The notes: generated by a model from the letters alone, not told the origin. Shown: positions 1 through 8,707, counted from the first letter of the stretch. The stretch is 16,311 nucleotides of DNA from a bacterium (GCA_029007685.1 JAQXIG010000070.1:1-16311), one strand, 5' to 3'. Numbers and translations: made by a program.

Positions 1-424
1 TTTTTCTTTATGACTTGTTTGAAAAGAAATTATTCATCAACCATCGCATATAATTTCTTGCTAATAAATTTAATAGTTTCGTAAGAAACAGTCGACAGTT
101 CCCATCTTTTGATCACTCCATAGATTGTTTGATAAAGTACTGTATTTATTTTAAAATATTTTAAGATATTAAGTAGAGAAGTATGAATAGCTAGAGGGCA
201 AGACAAGATTTGGTTAGCATTTGTTCTAAGAGTATTATGAATGAATAGGAATGTGATAATAAGATCATATCCTTGATAATGAGATAATTCGAGCACTTTA
301 TCGACGTAAAGAAATTTTCTTTATAGTAATTTCTATAAAAAGTAATAGAGCAAAAAATAGTAACAATTATTCTAGAAATATTTATTTATCTATATTCTAC
401 TTTTTCAAAAGTTTTGGAAAATAC
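1..424. other. Stretch with no convincing gene
   Basis: AT-rich stretch before the first clear promoter. The only open frame of note is on the minus strand (30-296, 88 codons from a GTG). It has no ribosome binding site upstream, and the frame is closed by a stop only about nine codons further upstream. Its last residues (SYETIKFISKKLYAMVDE) vaguely resemble the end of a Cro/C1-type helix-turn-helix protein, so it could be the remnant of a regulator, but the rest shows no recognisable domain. A small inverted repeat (TTTATAG ... CTATAAA, near 324-343) has no T-tract. I see no RNA gene or mobile element here. Confidence 0.4.
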
Positions 425-454
425 TAGACAAATCAAGCTTTTTTATGATATAAT
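425..454 (+). promoter_or_regulatory. Sigma-A-type promoter for the 285-residue protein
   Basis: TAGACA (425-430), an 18-base spacer and a perfect TATAAT (449-454). Transcription would begin near 461, leaving a leader of about 26 bases with an AAGGGGA ribosome binding site at 471-477, nine bases before the ATG at 487. Confidence 0.65.
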
Positions 455-486
455 ATGCCAAGTCAAAAGAAAGGGGAATAAAAAAA

Positions 487-1344
487 ATGACAAAAAAGTA
501 CAAAATGAATGCAGAAATGGTTGAAAAAGAATTAAACAATGCTAAGATCAAAGAAACGATTAGATTTCAATTAGTAAAACAGCTGATAAATGAGTATACG
601 CCAGAAAAATTTGAAAAGTATTGTGCCATGAATCAATTAGTAGACGGTAATATTTGTAATAGAGATAATCAAGTAGTAGTAGCACATATATGTGATATAA
701 TATTAAAATCAGATATCCCAGCAGAAATAGACCTAACTACTATCTGTAACAGTAATATATTTAGCACTTTTGCAAATCCAAAATTAGAGGAGAAGATATT
801 AACAATAACACCAATTGAAGCAGATAGTGATTATCATAATAGTCCATTATACAAATTGCTTAGAGTTATTGATTTAGAAAAGCAATTAAAAAATGATCAA
901 GAAAATCAACTATCACCGCTTACCTTAAGCTCAGAGCAAATTTTATACTTATTAAATATTGATAAATATAAGGACTTTGAATTAATCATCTCATTAATGC
1001 AAATTCCTATCATAAGAAATCATCAAACTTTTTTAGAAAATGTAGTACAACTAAAAAGTGAACACAAAGCAGAAATCACTCACTATATATCACAGGAAAA
1101 TACCAAAAATCTTTTATCTAACATAATGGAATATTATCATTTTGAAAAAATGGCGGATAATCAAATATCTTCAGAAATGCTATTACTACTTTTTGGAAAT
1201 TTATTAAAAATTGATCTAAACTACGAAATAAGAGAGATGTCACAATTAACTCTAAATCCATTAATTACAAAAACAATTCTAAATTTTTCTGCAATATATA
1301 AAACAGAAACACAAAAACAAAAAATACAGCAAAAAAGAATATAG
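487..1344 (+). CDS. Unrecognised soluble protein, 285 residues
   Basis: I do not recognise a family. The protein is rich in Leu, Ile, Lys, Glu and Asn, looks mostly alpha-helical, and shows no signal peptide, no membrane segment and no catalytic motif. The middle contains repeated helix-like Leu/Ile blocks separated by polar stretches (about residues 120-170 and 195-245), which could suit a helical-repeat or scaffold fold; this is inference. The C-terminus is a low-complexity Lys/Gln tail (KTETQKQKIQQKRI). The ATG is supported by an AAGGGGA site nine bases upstream and by a good promoter at 425-454. A hairpin at 1395-1421 follows, so it is probably transcribed alone. Codon use matches the neighbouring genes, so the reading frame is real even though its job is unknown. 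Confidence 0.8.
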   Translation: MTKKYKMNAEMVEKELNNAKIKETIRFQLVKQLINEYTPEKFEKYCAMNQLVDGNICNRDNQVVVAHICDIILKSDIPAEIDLTTICNSNIFSTFANPKLEEKILTITPIEADSDYHNSPLYKLLRVIDLEKQLKNDQENQLSPLTLSSEQILYLLNIDKYKDFELIISLMQIPIIRNHQTFLENVVQLKSEHKAEITHYISQENTKNLLSNIMEYYHFEKMADNQISSEMLLLLFGNLLKIDLNYEIREMSQLTLNPLITKTILNFSAIYKTETQKQKIQQKRI

Positions 1345-1394
1345 AAATACATATCAAAACAAAAACAGAAGTAAAAGTGTAATTTTAAGGTTAA

Positions 1395-1428
1395 AAGATA
1401 CTGATTCATAATCAGTATCTTATTCTAT
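1395..1428 (+). terminator. Hairpin terminator after the 285-residue gene
   Basis: A perfect 12-base stem (1395-1406 with 1410-1421, core AGATACTGATT) closes a CAT loop. The tail ATTCTATTTT is only partly T-rich, so termination may be incomplete. It separates the unknown gene from frr. Confidence 0.6.
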
Positions 1429-1555
1429 TTTAGTGTATGCAGAAATCATTTACTCAAAGTAAAATGAATTTCATAATGAAATAAAAATAGAATTAAGAAA
1501 AAATATCATATAACAAGATAATCAAAATATTTTTAATAAAAACATCTATAATTGC

Positions 1556-1584
1556 TTGCGAAAATGAATAATTATCAGTACAAT
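1556..1584 (+). promoter_or_regulatory. Probable promoter of frr
   Basis: TTGCGA (1556-1561), a 17-base spacer and TACAAT (1579-1584). The -10 element is five of six to consensus and the -35 four of six. The predicted start near 1591 leaves a very short leader, since the ribosome binding site AAGGAGAG is at 1593-1600. The match is moderate. Confidence 0.4.
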
Positions 1585-1609
1585 ATCAATATAAGGAGAG
1601 ATAAAAAAT

Positions 1610-2152
1610 ATGAATGAAATTATTGAATTAACAAAAATAAATATGGATAAAACAATAGAAAGTTTAGAAAAAAGATTTAATACAGTACGTGCTGGTCGTG
1701 CCAATCCAAGCAGTTTAGATGGGATTCAGGTGGATTATTATGGAAGCCTAACTCCATTAAAACAATTAGCTACGATTAGTGTTCCAGAAGCAAGACAATT
1801 ATTAATCAAACCATTTGACAAAGGCTGCCTAAGTGCAATTGAAAAAGCTATTTTTGAATCTAATTTAGGGTATACACCAAATAATGATGGAGAAAGTATT
1901 CGAATTATTATACCAGTATTAACCGAAGAAAGAAGAGTAGAGTTAACCAAACAAATAAAAGCAATGGCTGAAGAGGCAAAAGTTTCAATTCGAAATATTA
2001 GACACGATTCAAATGAAAAAATTGAAAAACAAGAAATTTCAGAAGATGAACAAAAAAATCTTCAAAATAAGGTACAAGATTTAGTAAATCAGTATAACAA
2101 ATTAGTAGAAGAAAAAATGAAAGAAAAACAACAAGAGTTAATGACCGTTTAA
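1610..2152 (+). CDS. frr: Ribosome recycling factor
   Basis: Ribosome recycling factor acts with EF-G and IF3 in the cytoplasm to split the post-termination ribosome and free the mRNA and tRNA. The 180-residue protein is close to the usual 185. It has the family's conserved blocks: the N-terminal helix with TVRAGRANPSSLDGI (about residues 25-39), then VDYYGSLTPLKQLATISVPE and the PFDK segment, then the EERR..L.K..K...EEAK.S.RNIR helix (about 105-128). These form the tRNA-like L of a three-helix bundle and a beta/alpha/beta head. An AAGGAGAG site lies ten bases before the ATG. In most Bacillota frr follows rpsB-tsf-pyrH; here it stands between an unknown gene and the T-box operon, with no tsf or pyrH in view. 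Confidence 0.97.
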   Translation: MNEIIELTKINMDKTIESLEKRFNTVRAGRANPSSLDGIQVDYYGSLTPLKQLATISVPEARQLLIKPFDKGCLSAIEKAIFESNLGYTPNNDGESIRIIIPVLTEERRVELTKQIKAMAEEAKVSIRNIRHDSNEKIEKQEISEDEQKNLQNKVQDLVNQYNKLVEEKMKEKQQELMTV

Positions 2153-2166
2153 TCTTGCCAAAAATA

Positions 2167-2195
2167 TTTACAAAAAAACAAAAATACGATATAAT
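2167..2195 (+). promoter_or_regulatory. Promoter of the T-box/pheST operon
   Basis: TTTACA (2167-2172), a 17-base spacer and a perfect TATAAT (2190-2195). It starts only 15 bases after the frr stop codon and lies just upstream of T-box Stem I, so transcription should begin near 2202. Confidence 0.75.
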
Positions 2196-2229
2196 CAAAG
2201 AACATCTTGTAAAAAATGATGATTAAGGA

Positions 2230-2427
2230 GTAGTAATAAGGCTATCTATTTTTAGAGAGCTTGTGGTTGGTGAAAACAAGTAAATAGAACTTTATGAATT
2301 CGCCTTAGGAGTTTCTGGTCAAAAGCTAGACGTAACTTTTGCGTTAAAAAATAAAGATGCATAGTTATACTATGAATTAAGGTGGTACCGCGATCATTCG
2401 TCCTTATACGAGTGATCGTTTTTCTTT
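2230..2427 (+). promoter_or_regulatory. T-box riboswitch, Phe specifier
   Basis: A transcription-attenuating T-box leader that reads the charging state of tRNA-Phe. Stem I is formed by AAGGC (2238-2242) with GCCTT (2302-2306), CTATTT (2246-2251) with AAATAG (2282-2287), and CTTGT (2260-2264) with ACAAG (2276-2280) around the conserved GGTTGGTG loop, preceded by the AGAGAG motif. The internal loop ends in GAATTC, giving a TTC specifier at 2299-2301 that pairs with the Phe anticodon GAA. Stem III is CATAG (2360-2364) with CTATG (2370-2374). The T-box sequence AAGGTGGTACCGCG follows at 2379-2392. The terminator helix is 2391-2400 with 2409-2418, then TTTTTCTTTT. Uncharged tRNA-Phe should stabilise the antiterminator and switch on the hydrolase, pheS and pheT. 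Confidence 0.95.
2391..2427 (+). terminator. T-box attenuator terminator
   Basis: CGATCATTCG (2391-2400) pairs with CGAGTGATCG (2409-2418), ten pairs including one G-T, and is followed by TTTTTCTTTT. Its 5' arm overlaps the CCGCG end of the T-box sequence, so it competes with the antiterminator helix. The hydrolase ribosome binding site GGAGG (2429-2433) follows directly. Confidence 0.9.
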
Positions 2428-2437
2428 TGGAGGTAGT

Positions 2438-3160
2438 ATGAAATATTTTAGAAAAGCAATTTTAATTGTTCACGGTTTTACGGGATCACTATCCGATCAT
2501 GAAATTTTGGCCAACGACTTAGAAACCGTTTCTCATTTTGATGTTTATTCATGGACCCTACCAGCTCATGACAAACATATTATCAATAAAGTGAAATATA
2601 CAGATTGGATAGAAGCTGTAGATAATCAAATGGAATTTTTAATCAACAAAGGATATCAAAGAATATACATAGTAGGTCATAGTATGGGAGGATTACTCTC
2701 AGGGTATGCAGCTAGTAAATACCCGCAAATTAAAAAAATAGTATTTTTATCAGCCGCTTATGATTATTTTAGTAAAGAGCAGTATAAAGAAGATTTTCAA
2801 AGTGGAGAAATGTTTAGAGATGGAGATGCAAGCTATAGAAATTTAGGATATAAATTATTAAAAGTACCATTCACAACAATGATTCAATTTAGAATATTAG
2901 TAAAAAAATATAAAGGTTACATAAAAAAAGTAACACAAGAAGCTCTCGTTATTCATGGTAACAAAGACGAGGTAGTACCCTACTCAGCCATGAATTTAAT
3001 AAAAGCAAATATTAGTAGTAAAAAAGTGACATACACAACTATAATAGATGGCCGTCATGTATTACTAAGAGGAAGAAAAAAAGAAGAATTATCAAATTAT
3101 ATAAAAATATTCTTAATAGGAGGAAGAAAATGGAAAAAGATGAAAAAATCACAAATTTAA
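2438..3160 (+). CDS. Alpha/beta hydrolase (carboxylesterase or monoacylglycerol-lipase type)
   Basis: A serine hydrolase of the alpha/beta fold, probably acting on a carboxylic ester such as a short acyl ester or monoglyceride; the substrate cannot be read from sequence. It has the oxyanion-hole segment VHGFTGS (residues 11-17), the nucleophile elbow GHSMGG with Ser82, and the C-terminal acid and base in VIHGNKDEVVP (Asp177) and DGRHVLL (His207). It is 240 residues long with no signal peptide, so it should be cytoplasmic. It is the first gene after the Phe T-box and overlaps the start of pheS by 31 bases. It should therefore be induced with the synthetase when charged Phe-tRNA is scarce, which is unusual for an esterase. 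GGAGG at 2429-2433 supports the ATG at 2438. Confidence 0.88.
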   Translation: MKYFRKAILIVHGFTGSLSDHEILANDLETVSHFDVYSWTLPAHDKHIINKVKYTDWIEAVDNQMEFLINKGYQRIYIVGHSMGGLLSGYAASKYPQIKKIVFLSAAYDYFSKEQYKEDFQSGEMFRDGDASYRNLGYKLLKVPFTTMIQFRILVKKYKGYIKKVTQEALVIHGNKDEVVPYSAMNLIKANISSKKVTYTTIIDGRHVLLRGRKKEELSNYIKIFLIGGRKWKKMKKSQI

Positions 3161-4188
3161 AACAAGAATTAGAAAGTGACATAAAAAAGATCAGCAATCA
3201 ACAAGAATTACAACACCTAAAAGTAAAATATTTAGGAAAAAAGGGACTAATTACAGAACTTACTAGTAACATGAAAGAGCTAACACCTGAAGAAAGAAAA
3301 CAACTAGGTCAGATAGTAAATGAGCTAAAAAATTATGCTATAACTCTAATCGAAACCAAACAACAAGAAATAGAAACAAGAATTCTAAATGAAAAATTGG
3401 AAAAAGAAACCATAGACATCAGTCTACCAAGTAAAAAAAATATAAGAGGAAGCCGTCATCCATTTAATCGTATTGTAGAAGATGTAGAAGATTTTTTTGT
3501 ATCAATGGGGTATGATGTTGTAGATGGACCAGAATTAGAAACAGATGAAAATTGTTTTCAAAGATTAAATGTACCGCTAGGTCATCCAGCTAGAGACAGT
3601 CAAGATACCTTCTATATTGATGAAGAATACTTGCTAAGAACTCAAACATCTAGTGTCCAAGCACGAACGATGAAAAAAAATAGCGAAAAAACACCAATTC
3701 GTATGATTTGTCCAGGTAAAGTATACCGTAGAGATGATGATGCTACTCATTCTCATCAATTTGGTCAAGTAGAAGGATTAGTGATTGATAAAAATATCAG
3801 TTTAGCGGACTTAAAGGGAACTTTAGAGTTGTTTGCAAAAAAAATGTTAGGTGAAAACACCAAAGTAAGATTTAGACCAAGTTTTTTCCCTTTTACAGAA
3901 CCGAGTGTAGAAGTAGATGTTAGTTGTTTTAAATGTAGTGGAAAAGGATGCCCATTATGTAAACAAACTGGTTGGATTGAGGTATTGGGGGCAGGTATGG
4001 TTCATCCCAATGTCTTAAGAATGGGTGGATATGATCCAGAAGTATGGACCGGATTTGCATTTGGTACAGGACTTGATCGTTTTGCGATGTTCAGATATGC
4101 AATTCCAGACATAAGATATTTGTATACTAATGATATTCGTTTCTTAGAACAATTTGATAGAAAGGATGAAGAAAATGAAATTAAGTAG
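3130..4188 (+). CDS. pheS: Phenylalanine--tRNA ligase alpha subunit
   Basis: Catalytic alpha subunit of the cytoplasmic alpha2beta2 enzyme that charges tRNA-Phe with phenylalanine using ATP. The N-terminal coiled-coil arm (about residues 1-85) is followed by the class II core. Motif 2 lies around ICPGKVYRRDDDATHSHQFGQVEG (about 195-217) and motif 3 around the C-terminal GTGLDRFAMFRY. The four-Cys element with CFKC and CPLC (about 265-280) is common in Bacillota PheS. Length 352 is normal. The start at 3130 lies inside the hydrolase gene and has its own GGAGG at 3119-3123, so it is translated independently of, or coupled to, that gene. Expression should follow the Phe T-box upstream. Confidence 0.97.
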   Translation: MEKDEKITNLKQELESDIKKISNQQELQHLKVKYLGKKGLITELTSNMKELTPEERKQLGQIVNELKNYAITLIETKQQEIETRILNEKLEKETIDISLPSKKNIRGSRHPFNRIVEDVEDFFVSMGYDVVDGPELETDENCFQRLNVPLGHPARDSQDTFYIDEEYLLRTQTSSVQARTMKKNSEKTPIRMICPGKVYRRDDDATHSHQFGQVEGLVIDKNISLADLKGTLELFAKKMLGENTKVRFRPSFFPFTEPSVEVDVSCFKCSGKGCPLCKQTGWIEVLGAGMVHPNVLRMGGYDPEVWTGFAFGTGLDRFAMFRYAIPDIRYLYTNDIRFLEQFDRKDEENEIK

Positions 4189-6538
4189 AAATTTCGTAAG
4201 TGATTATGTAGAGATTGATGTAGATATCAAAACTCTAGCCGAAGACATGACTAATATTGGTAACGAATATGATAAATGTGGTAAACTAATATCTGCTACT
4301 AATTTAATCATTGGAGAAGTAATAGAATGCGTTGATCATCCTAACAGTGACCATTTACACATTTGCAAAATAAATGTTGGTAATGAGATCTTGCAAATCG
4401 TTTGTGGGGCTTCTAATGTTCGAACGGGTTTAAAAGTAATTGTCGCATTGGATGGTGCAAAGTTGCCTGGAGGAACGATCAAAAAAGGAATCATTCGTGG
4501 TCAAGAATCAAATGGAATGTTATGCTCTATGCAAGAATTAGGACTAGAGCATAAATATTTAACAGAAAATGATGTCAATGGTATTTATGAACTACCAGAA
4601 GATGCTACCGTAGGTACTAATCCAATTGAATATCTAAAGTTAGATGATGAAGTAATTGACTTTGAGCTTACTTCAAATCGTGGAGATTTATTAAGTATTC
4701 TAGGAATGGCCTACGAAATTGGAGCCTTATATGATAAGAAAGTAAAAGAGATCGATTTATCATATAATGAAACAGAAGAAAATATCAAAGATTCTTTTAG
4801 TATAGATATTCAAACCCCAAAATGTCCCCTATTTTTAACTAAAAAGGTAAAAGATGTGGTGATCAAAGAAAGTCCAACTTTTATTAAAAATCGCTTAATA
4901 GCAAGTGGGATTCGCCCAATCAATAATGTTGTAGATATTTCTAATTATGTCATGCTAGAAACTGGGCAACCTCTTCATTATTATGATAGTAATAGTCTAG
5001 GTGAAAAATTGATTGTTAGACTAGCAAAAGAAGGTGAAGAACTAATCACGTTAGATGGCCAAAAAAGAAGGTTATCAAGTCAAGATATCGTGATTGCGAA
5101 TAAAGAAGGAATTGTTGGGTTAGCTGGAGTGATGGGGGGACTTACAACAGAAATTGAAGCCAATACTAAAGAAATCATAATCGAAGCAGCTATTTTTGAC
5201 GCAACCTCCATCCGCAAAACCTCCAAAAAAGTATTAAGAAGCGAAGCAAGCTCTCGCTTCGAAAAAGGATTAGACCCGAAAAGAACTTATATGGCCATTG
5301 ATAGAAGTTGTCACCTTCTAGAAAAATATGCAGATGCTACTATTGTTAGTGGGTTAATTGAACATAACGAATCAAATATGATGGATAAAAAAATAACAAT
5401 TACGATAGAAAAAATTCATCAAGTATTAGGAATTAACATTCCAAAAGAAGAAATGATCGCAATATTAAAACGTCTAGGATTCACCGTAGAAATAATTGAA
5501 AATCAGTTGATAGTAACAGTTCCTAGTAGAAGAATTGATATCTCAATTCCAGAAGATTTAATAGAAGAAGTAGGAAGGATTTATGGAATTGATAAAATTG
5601 AGGGAAAACTAATGATGTTATCCGTAAAACCAGGTTCTATGAATAAAAATAATCGTATTATTAGAAATAAATTAGCATCCTTAGGACTGCATGAAACTTT
5701 AAGTTACGCTTTAACTTCTGAAAAAGAAGTAAAAGAGTTTACAAACGATGAATTCGAAGTAGTCAAAGTCCTCGATCCAATGAGCGAAGATCGTAATACT
5801 TTAAGATATAGTTTATTACCTTCTTTGATGAGTATTTATAATTATAATAAAGCCAGAGGTCAAAAAGACATTTGTATTTATGAAGTAGGGAAAGGTTTTT
5901 TTAAAAAAGATAATACCTATTATGAAGAAAATAAATTAGCAATTTTAATGAGTGGAAAGTATAATTTAGGATTACATGATTCGAAAGTAGATTTTTACAT
6001 ATTAAAAGGAATTATGGAAGAGTTATTAGACTCGCTAGGTTATCATAAACGATATCGCTTAGAAAAAAGCAAAATGCCAAAAGAACTTCATCCTGGTCAA
6101 AGTGCTTCTATTAATTTAAATAACAATCAAATTGGAATAATAGGCAAAGTTCATCCTCGAGTTACAAAAGATGATATTTATGTCTTAGAAATTAATCTAG
6201 AAAAATTACTATCAAATCGAGTCAAGGCAATGCAATATAAAGAGATCTCAAAATATCCAACAGTAGTTAAGGATTTGGCTTTTAGTGTCTCTAAAGATTG
6301 TATGGCAGAAAGTATTATGGAAACGATCAAAAAATCAGGTGGAAAACTACTAACCAATATTAGTATTTTTGATGTTTATGAAGGAGAAAATGTTGGTGAA
6401 AACGAAAAGTCAATTGCTTTTAGTTTAACATTTCAAGATCAAAATCGTACTTTAACAGAAGAGGAAGTAATGATTAGTTTTAATAAAATTATTGAAGAAG
6501 TAGAAAAAAAATTAAATGCAAAACTACGTGACAAGTAA
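4175..6538 (+). CDS. pheT: Phenylalanine--tRNA ligase beta subunit
   Basis: Beta subunit of the alpha2beta2 Phe-tRNA synthetase; it binds tRNA and edits mischarged Tyr-tRNA-Phe. Domains in order: N-terminal segment MKLSRNFVSDYVEID; EMAP II-like tRNA-binding domain (about residues 42-150, with HPNSDHLHICK); B3/B4 editing domain (about 200-385, with SGIRPINNVVDISNY and RSEASSRFEKG); B5 DNA-binding-like fold (about 390-470); inactive class II-like core; FDX-ACB anticodon-arm domain from about 690 (SKYPTVVKDLAFSV). I chose the ATG at 4175 (787 residues) over a TTG at 4154 or an ATG at 4166. It begins the conserved MKLS start and sits about nine bases after GAAAGGA. It overlaps the pheS end by 14 bases, which implies coupling. 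Confidence 0.96.
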   Translation: MKLSRNFVSDYVEIDVDIKTLAEDMTNIGNEYDKCGKLISATNLIIGEVIECVDHPNSDHLHICKINVGNEILQIVCGASNVRTGLKVIVALDGAKLPGGTIKKGIIRGQESNGMLCSMQELGLEHKYLTENDVNGIYELPEDATVGTNPIEYLKLDDEVIDFELTSNRGDLLSILGMAYEIGALYDKKVKEIDLSYNETEENIKDSFSIDIQTPKCPLFLTKKVKDVVIKESPTFIKNRLIASGIRPINNVVDISNYVMLETGQPLHYYDSNSLGEKLIVRLAKEGEELITLDGQKRRLSSQDIVIANKEGIVGLAGVMGGLTTEIEANTKEIIIEAAIFDATSIRKTSKKVLRSEASSRFEKGLDPKRTYMAIDRSCHLLEKYADATIVSGLIEHNESNMMDKKITITIEKIHQVLGINIPKEEMIAILKRLGFTVEIIENQLIVTVPSRRIDISIPEDLIEEVGRIYGIDKIEGKLMMLSVKPGSMNKNNRIIRNKLASLGLHETLSYALTSEKEVKEFTNDEFEVVKVLDPMSEDRNTLRYSLLPSLMSIYNYNKARGQKDICIYEVGKGFFKKDNTYYEENKLAILMSGKYNLGLHDSKVDFYILKGIMEELLDSLGYHKRYRLEKSKMPKELHPGQSASINLNNNQIGIIGKVHPRVTKDDIYVLEINLEKLLSNRVKAMQYKEISKYPTVVKDLAFSVSKDCMAESIMETIKKSGGKLLTNISIFDVYEGENVGENEKSIAFSLTFQDQNRTLTEEEVMISFNKIIEEVEKKLNAKLRDK

Positions 6539-6545
6539 CGAAAAT

Positions 6546-6576
6546 GAGAGAAGTTTGAAAAAATTTCTTTTTTTTT
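6546..6576 (+). terminator. Terminator of the hydrolase-pheST operon
   Basis: AGAAGTTT (6549-6556) pairs with AAATTTCT (6561-6568) around a GAAA tetraloop, with weaker extension to 6546, followed by a run of T to 6576. It is a classic intrinsic terminator eight bases after the pheT stop. It separates the synthetase operon from the bacteriocin-type locus. Confidence 0.85.
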
Positions 6577-6622
6577 GCAGTGAAGGATCAACTTTTATAC
6601 ATAATTATAGCAGGAGGTGAAA

Positions 6623-8707
6623 ATGGTGAAATATCCATTGATAAGACAACATGGTATGAAAGATTGTGGGGTTAGTTGTTTAATGATGATCATTAGCTAT
6701 TATGGAGGAAAAGTTTCTAGAGAGTATTTACTAACATTAACCAATACAAACAAAGAAGGTGTTGATGCTTTTTCATTGTTAAAAGCCGCAGAAAAACTAA
6801 ATTTTTCTACCAAGGGAGTAAAAGGAGATTTTCAACAACTAAAAAAAGAAGATTTTCCATGTATATCTCATGTAGTAATAGAAGAAAACTATCAACATTT
6901 TATAGTGATTTATAGAATCAATAACAAAAAGAAACAACTTGTAGTAGCTGATCCAGCAGCAGGACTTAAAAAAATTTCATATAATGAATTTAAAAAAATT
7001 TCTACAGATGAATATCTGTTATTATATCCGGAGAAAAAGATACCAAAATTAACAGATACTGAAAGTTTTACCGATTTAATTCGTTTATTTATAAAAGATA
7101 AATATAGAATCTTTATAGCATTATCTATTATCACTTTATTAATTACTTTACTTAATATTTTATTTTCTTTTAAGTTTCAAATTTTACTAGATTCTATCAT
7201 TTCATATCAATCCAAAGGAAATTTTCTATATTACATTTTGTTTTTTAGTGTGTTGATTGCTCTAAAAGGTTGGTTAGAATTATTGAGAAATTTATTATTT
7301 CACCTTTTTAATCATCTATTGGACCATCGTTTAATCTTAGATATCTATCACCGAATTTTTTCACTTCCATACCTCTATTATAAAAATCATACCACTGGTG
7401 AAATAGTTTCAAGAGTGCAAGATTTAGGAAAGGTAAAAGAATTCATCAGTAACTTTTTTGTAAGCTGTTTAGTGGATTTAACTCTATTTATTATAACCTA
7501 TACAGTACTTTGGAATTTAAATTCCCAAATCACATTTTGGATAGCTTTCGTTGTACTGGTGATGATGATAATAGTTTGGTTATCGCGAAAGCTAATGATG
7601 TCATTACTTCAAAAGTTAAAAGAAAAAAATTCTATAGTAAATTCTTATTTAATAGAAACTATAACTGGAATCGAAACAGTAAAAAATTTACAAATAGAAC
7701 ATTATATATGGGAGCAATTTGCTCAGAAATATCAAAAGTACAATTGTCTAAGCTATAAAATAGGAGTCAGATTCTCTAAATTAGAAGCTTTTAGGGATAT
7801 AATCTATCAATATGGAACCTTCTTATGCTTAGTATTAGGTGGATGGCTTATCTTAAAATCTAAAATAACTTTAGGAGTATTTATGACCTATTATTTTTTA
7901 CTTCCCTATCTGTTAGATCCAATTCATAATTTATTAAATATTGCCTTTTCTTACCAAGAGGCTAAGATAGCATTCGATAGAGTAAAGGACTTGTACTCTT
8001 TAGAAAAAATACCATTAAAAGGTAAGTTAGAAGTAGATCAAATAAAAGGGAAAATAGAAATTCATAATATTAACTACCAATACCGATCCAATATTCCTAT
8101 ATTAGATTCTGTAGAAATAATGATCAATCCTAAAGACAGAGTTTTAATATACGGAAAAAGCGGTAGTGGAAAAAGTACCTTAGCTAAGATGATAAATGGA
8201 ATATTAGAAAGTGATCAAGGAAAAATAGTATTAGATGATCATGATATAAGAGAATATTCTAGAAAATTATTAGGGGATAAAATATGCTATCTATCCCAAA
8301 ATGAGTTTTTATTTCAGGATTCAGTCTATCATAATATCTATCTAAATAGTAAACAATCCTATCAAAAATTCCTAGAAACAAACAAATTATGTTTAGTAGA
8401 GGAGATAGTTGCTAAGCATCCACTTAAATATCAAATGCTATTAGAAGAAAATGGTTTTAATATTAGTGGAGGAGAACGCCAAAGAATTCTATTAGCACGA
8501 GCCATCTTGAGAGATGCTGACCTATATATTTTTGATGAGAGTTTAAACGAAATAGATATAGATAGAGAACGAACCATATTGAATAATTTGTTTAAAAAGT
8601 TTCCAAACAAAACATTTATTGTAATATCTCATCGTTATCATAATAATGACCTATTCAATCGAAAGTTTGAAATGAAAGAAGGAAAATGTTATGAAGTTTT
8701 GGGGTGA
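6623..8707 (+). CDS. Peptidase-containing (C39) bacteriocin ABC exporter
   Basis: A combined leader peptidase and ATP-driven exporter (PCAT) in the cytoplasmic membrane. The N-terminal C39 domain (about residues 1-130) has the oxyanion Gln9, catalytic Cys15 in KDCGVSC, His92 in QHFIVIY and Asp110 in VVADPA. A transmembrane domain of about six helices follows (about 145-440). The ATPase domain has Walker A GKSGSGKST (511-519), the Q-loop LSQNE, the signature ISGGERQ (615-620 region), Walker B LYIFDE (Asp638, Glu639) and the switch His670 in ISHR. All catalytic residues are intact and the length (694) is normal. The ATG at 6623 is chosen over the GTG at 6617, because 6617 is part of its AGGAGG site (6612-6617). 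Its expected cargo is the two double-glycine peptides 0.4-0.6 kb downstream. Confidence 0.95.
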   Translation: MVKYPLIRQHGMKDCGVSCLMMIISYYGGKVSREYLLTLTNTNKEGVDAFSLLKAAEKLNFSTKGVKGDFQQLKKEDFPCISHVVIEENYQHFIVIYRINNKKKQLVVADPAAGLKKISYNEFKKISTDEYLLLYPEKKIPKLTDTESFTDLIRLFIKDKYRIFIALSIITLLITLLNILFSFKFQILLDSIISYQSKGNFLYYILFFSVLIALKGWLELLRNLLFHLFNHLLDHRLILDIYHRIFSLPYLYYKNHTTGEIVSRVQDLGKVKEFISNFFVSCLVDLTLFIITYTVLWNLNSQITFWIAFVVLVMMIIVWLSRKLMMSLLQKLKEKNSIVNSYLIETITGIETVKNLQIEHYIWEQFAQKYQKYNCLSYKIGVRFSKLEAFRDIIYQYGTFLCLVLGGWLILKSKITLGVFMTYYFLLPYLLDPIHNLLNIAFSYQEAKIAFDRVKDLYSLEKIPLKGKLEVDQIKGKIEIHNINYQYRSNIPILDSVEIMINPKDRVLIYGKSGSGKSTLAKMINGILESDQGKIVLDDHDIREYSRKLLGDKICYLSQNEFLFQDSVYHNIYLNSKQSYQKFLETNKLCLVEEIVAKHPLKYQMLLEENGFNISGGERQRILLARAILRDADLYIFDESLNEIDIDRERTILNNLFKKFPNKTFIVISHRYHNNDLFNRKFEMKEGKCYEVLG

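Noticed and set aside
30..296. Minus-strand open frame of 88 codons with a helix-turn-helix-like tail
   Set aside because: GTG start without a ribosome binding site, a stop only nine codons upstream, and no domain beyond a vague C-terminal resemblance. Possibly a gene remnant, not supportable as a gene.
324..343. Inverted repeat TTTATAG/CTATAAA as a terminator
   Set aside because: Only seven pairs, all but one A-T, with no T-tract on either side. Expected by chance in such AT-rich DNA.
7510..7758. Plus-strand open frame inside the C39 exporter gene
   Set aside because: Lies wholly within the transmembrane-domain coding part in another frame, with no ribosome binding site. A shadow frame.
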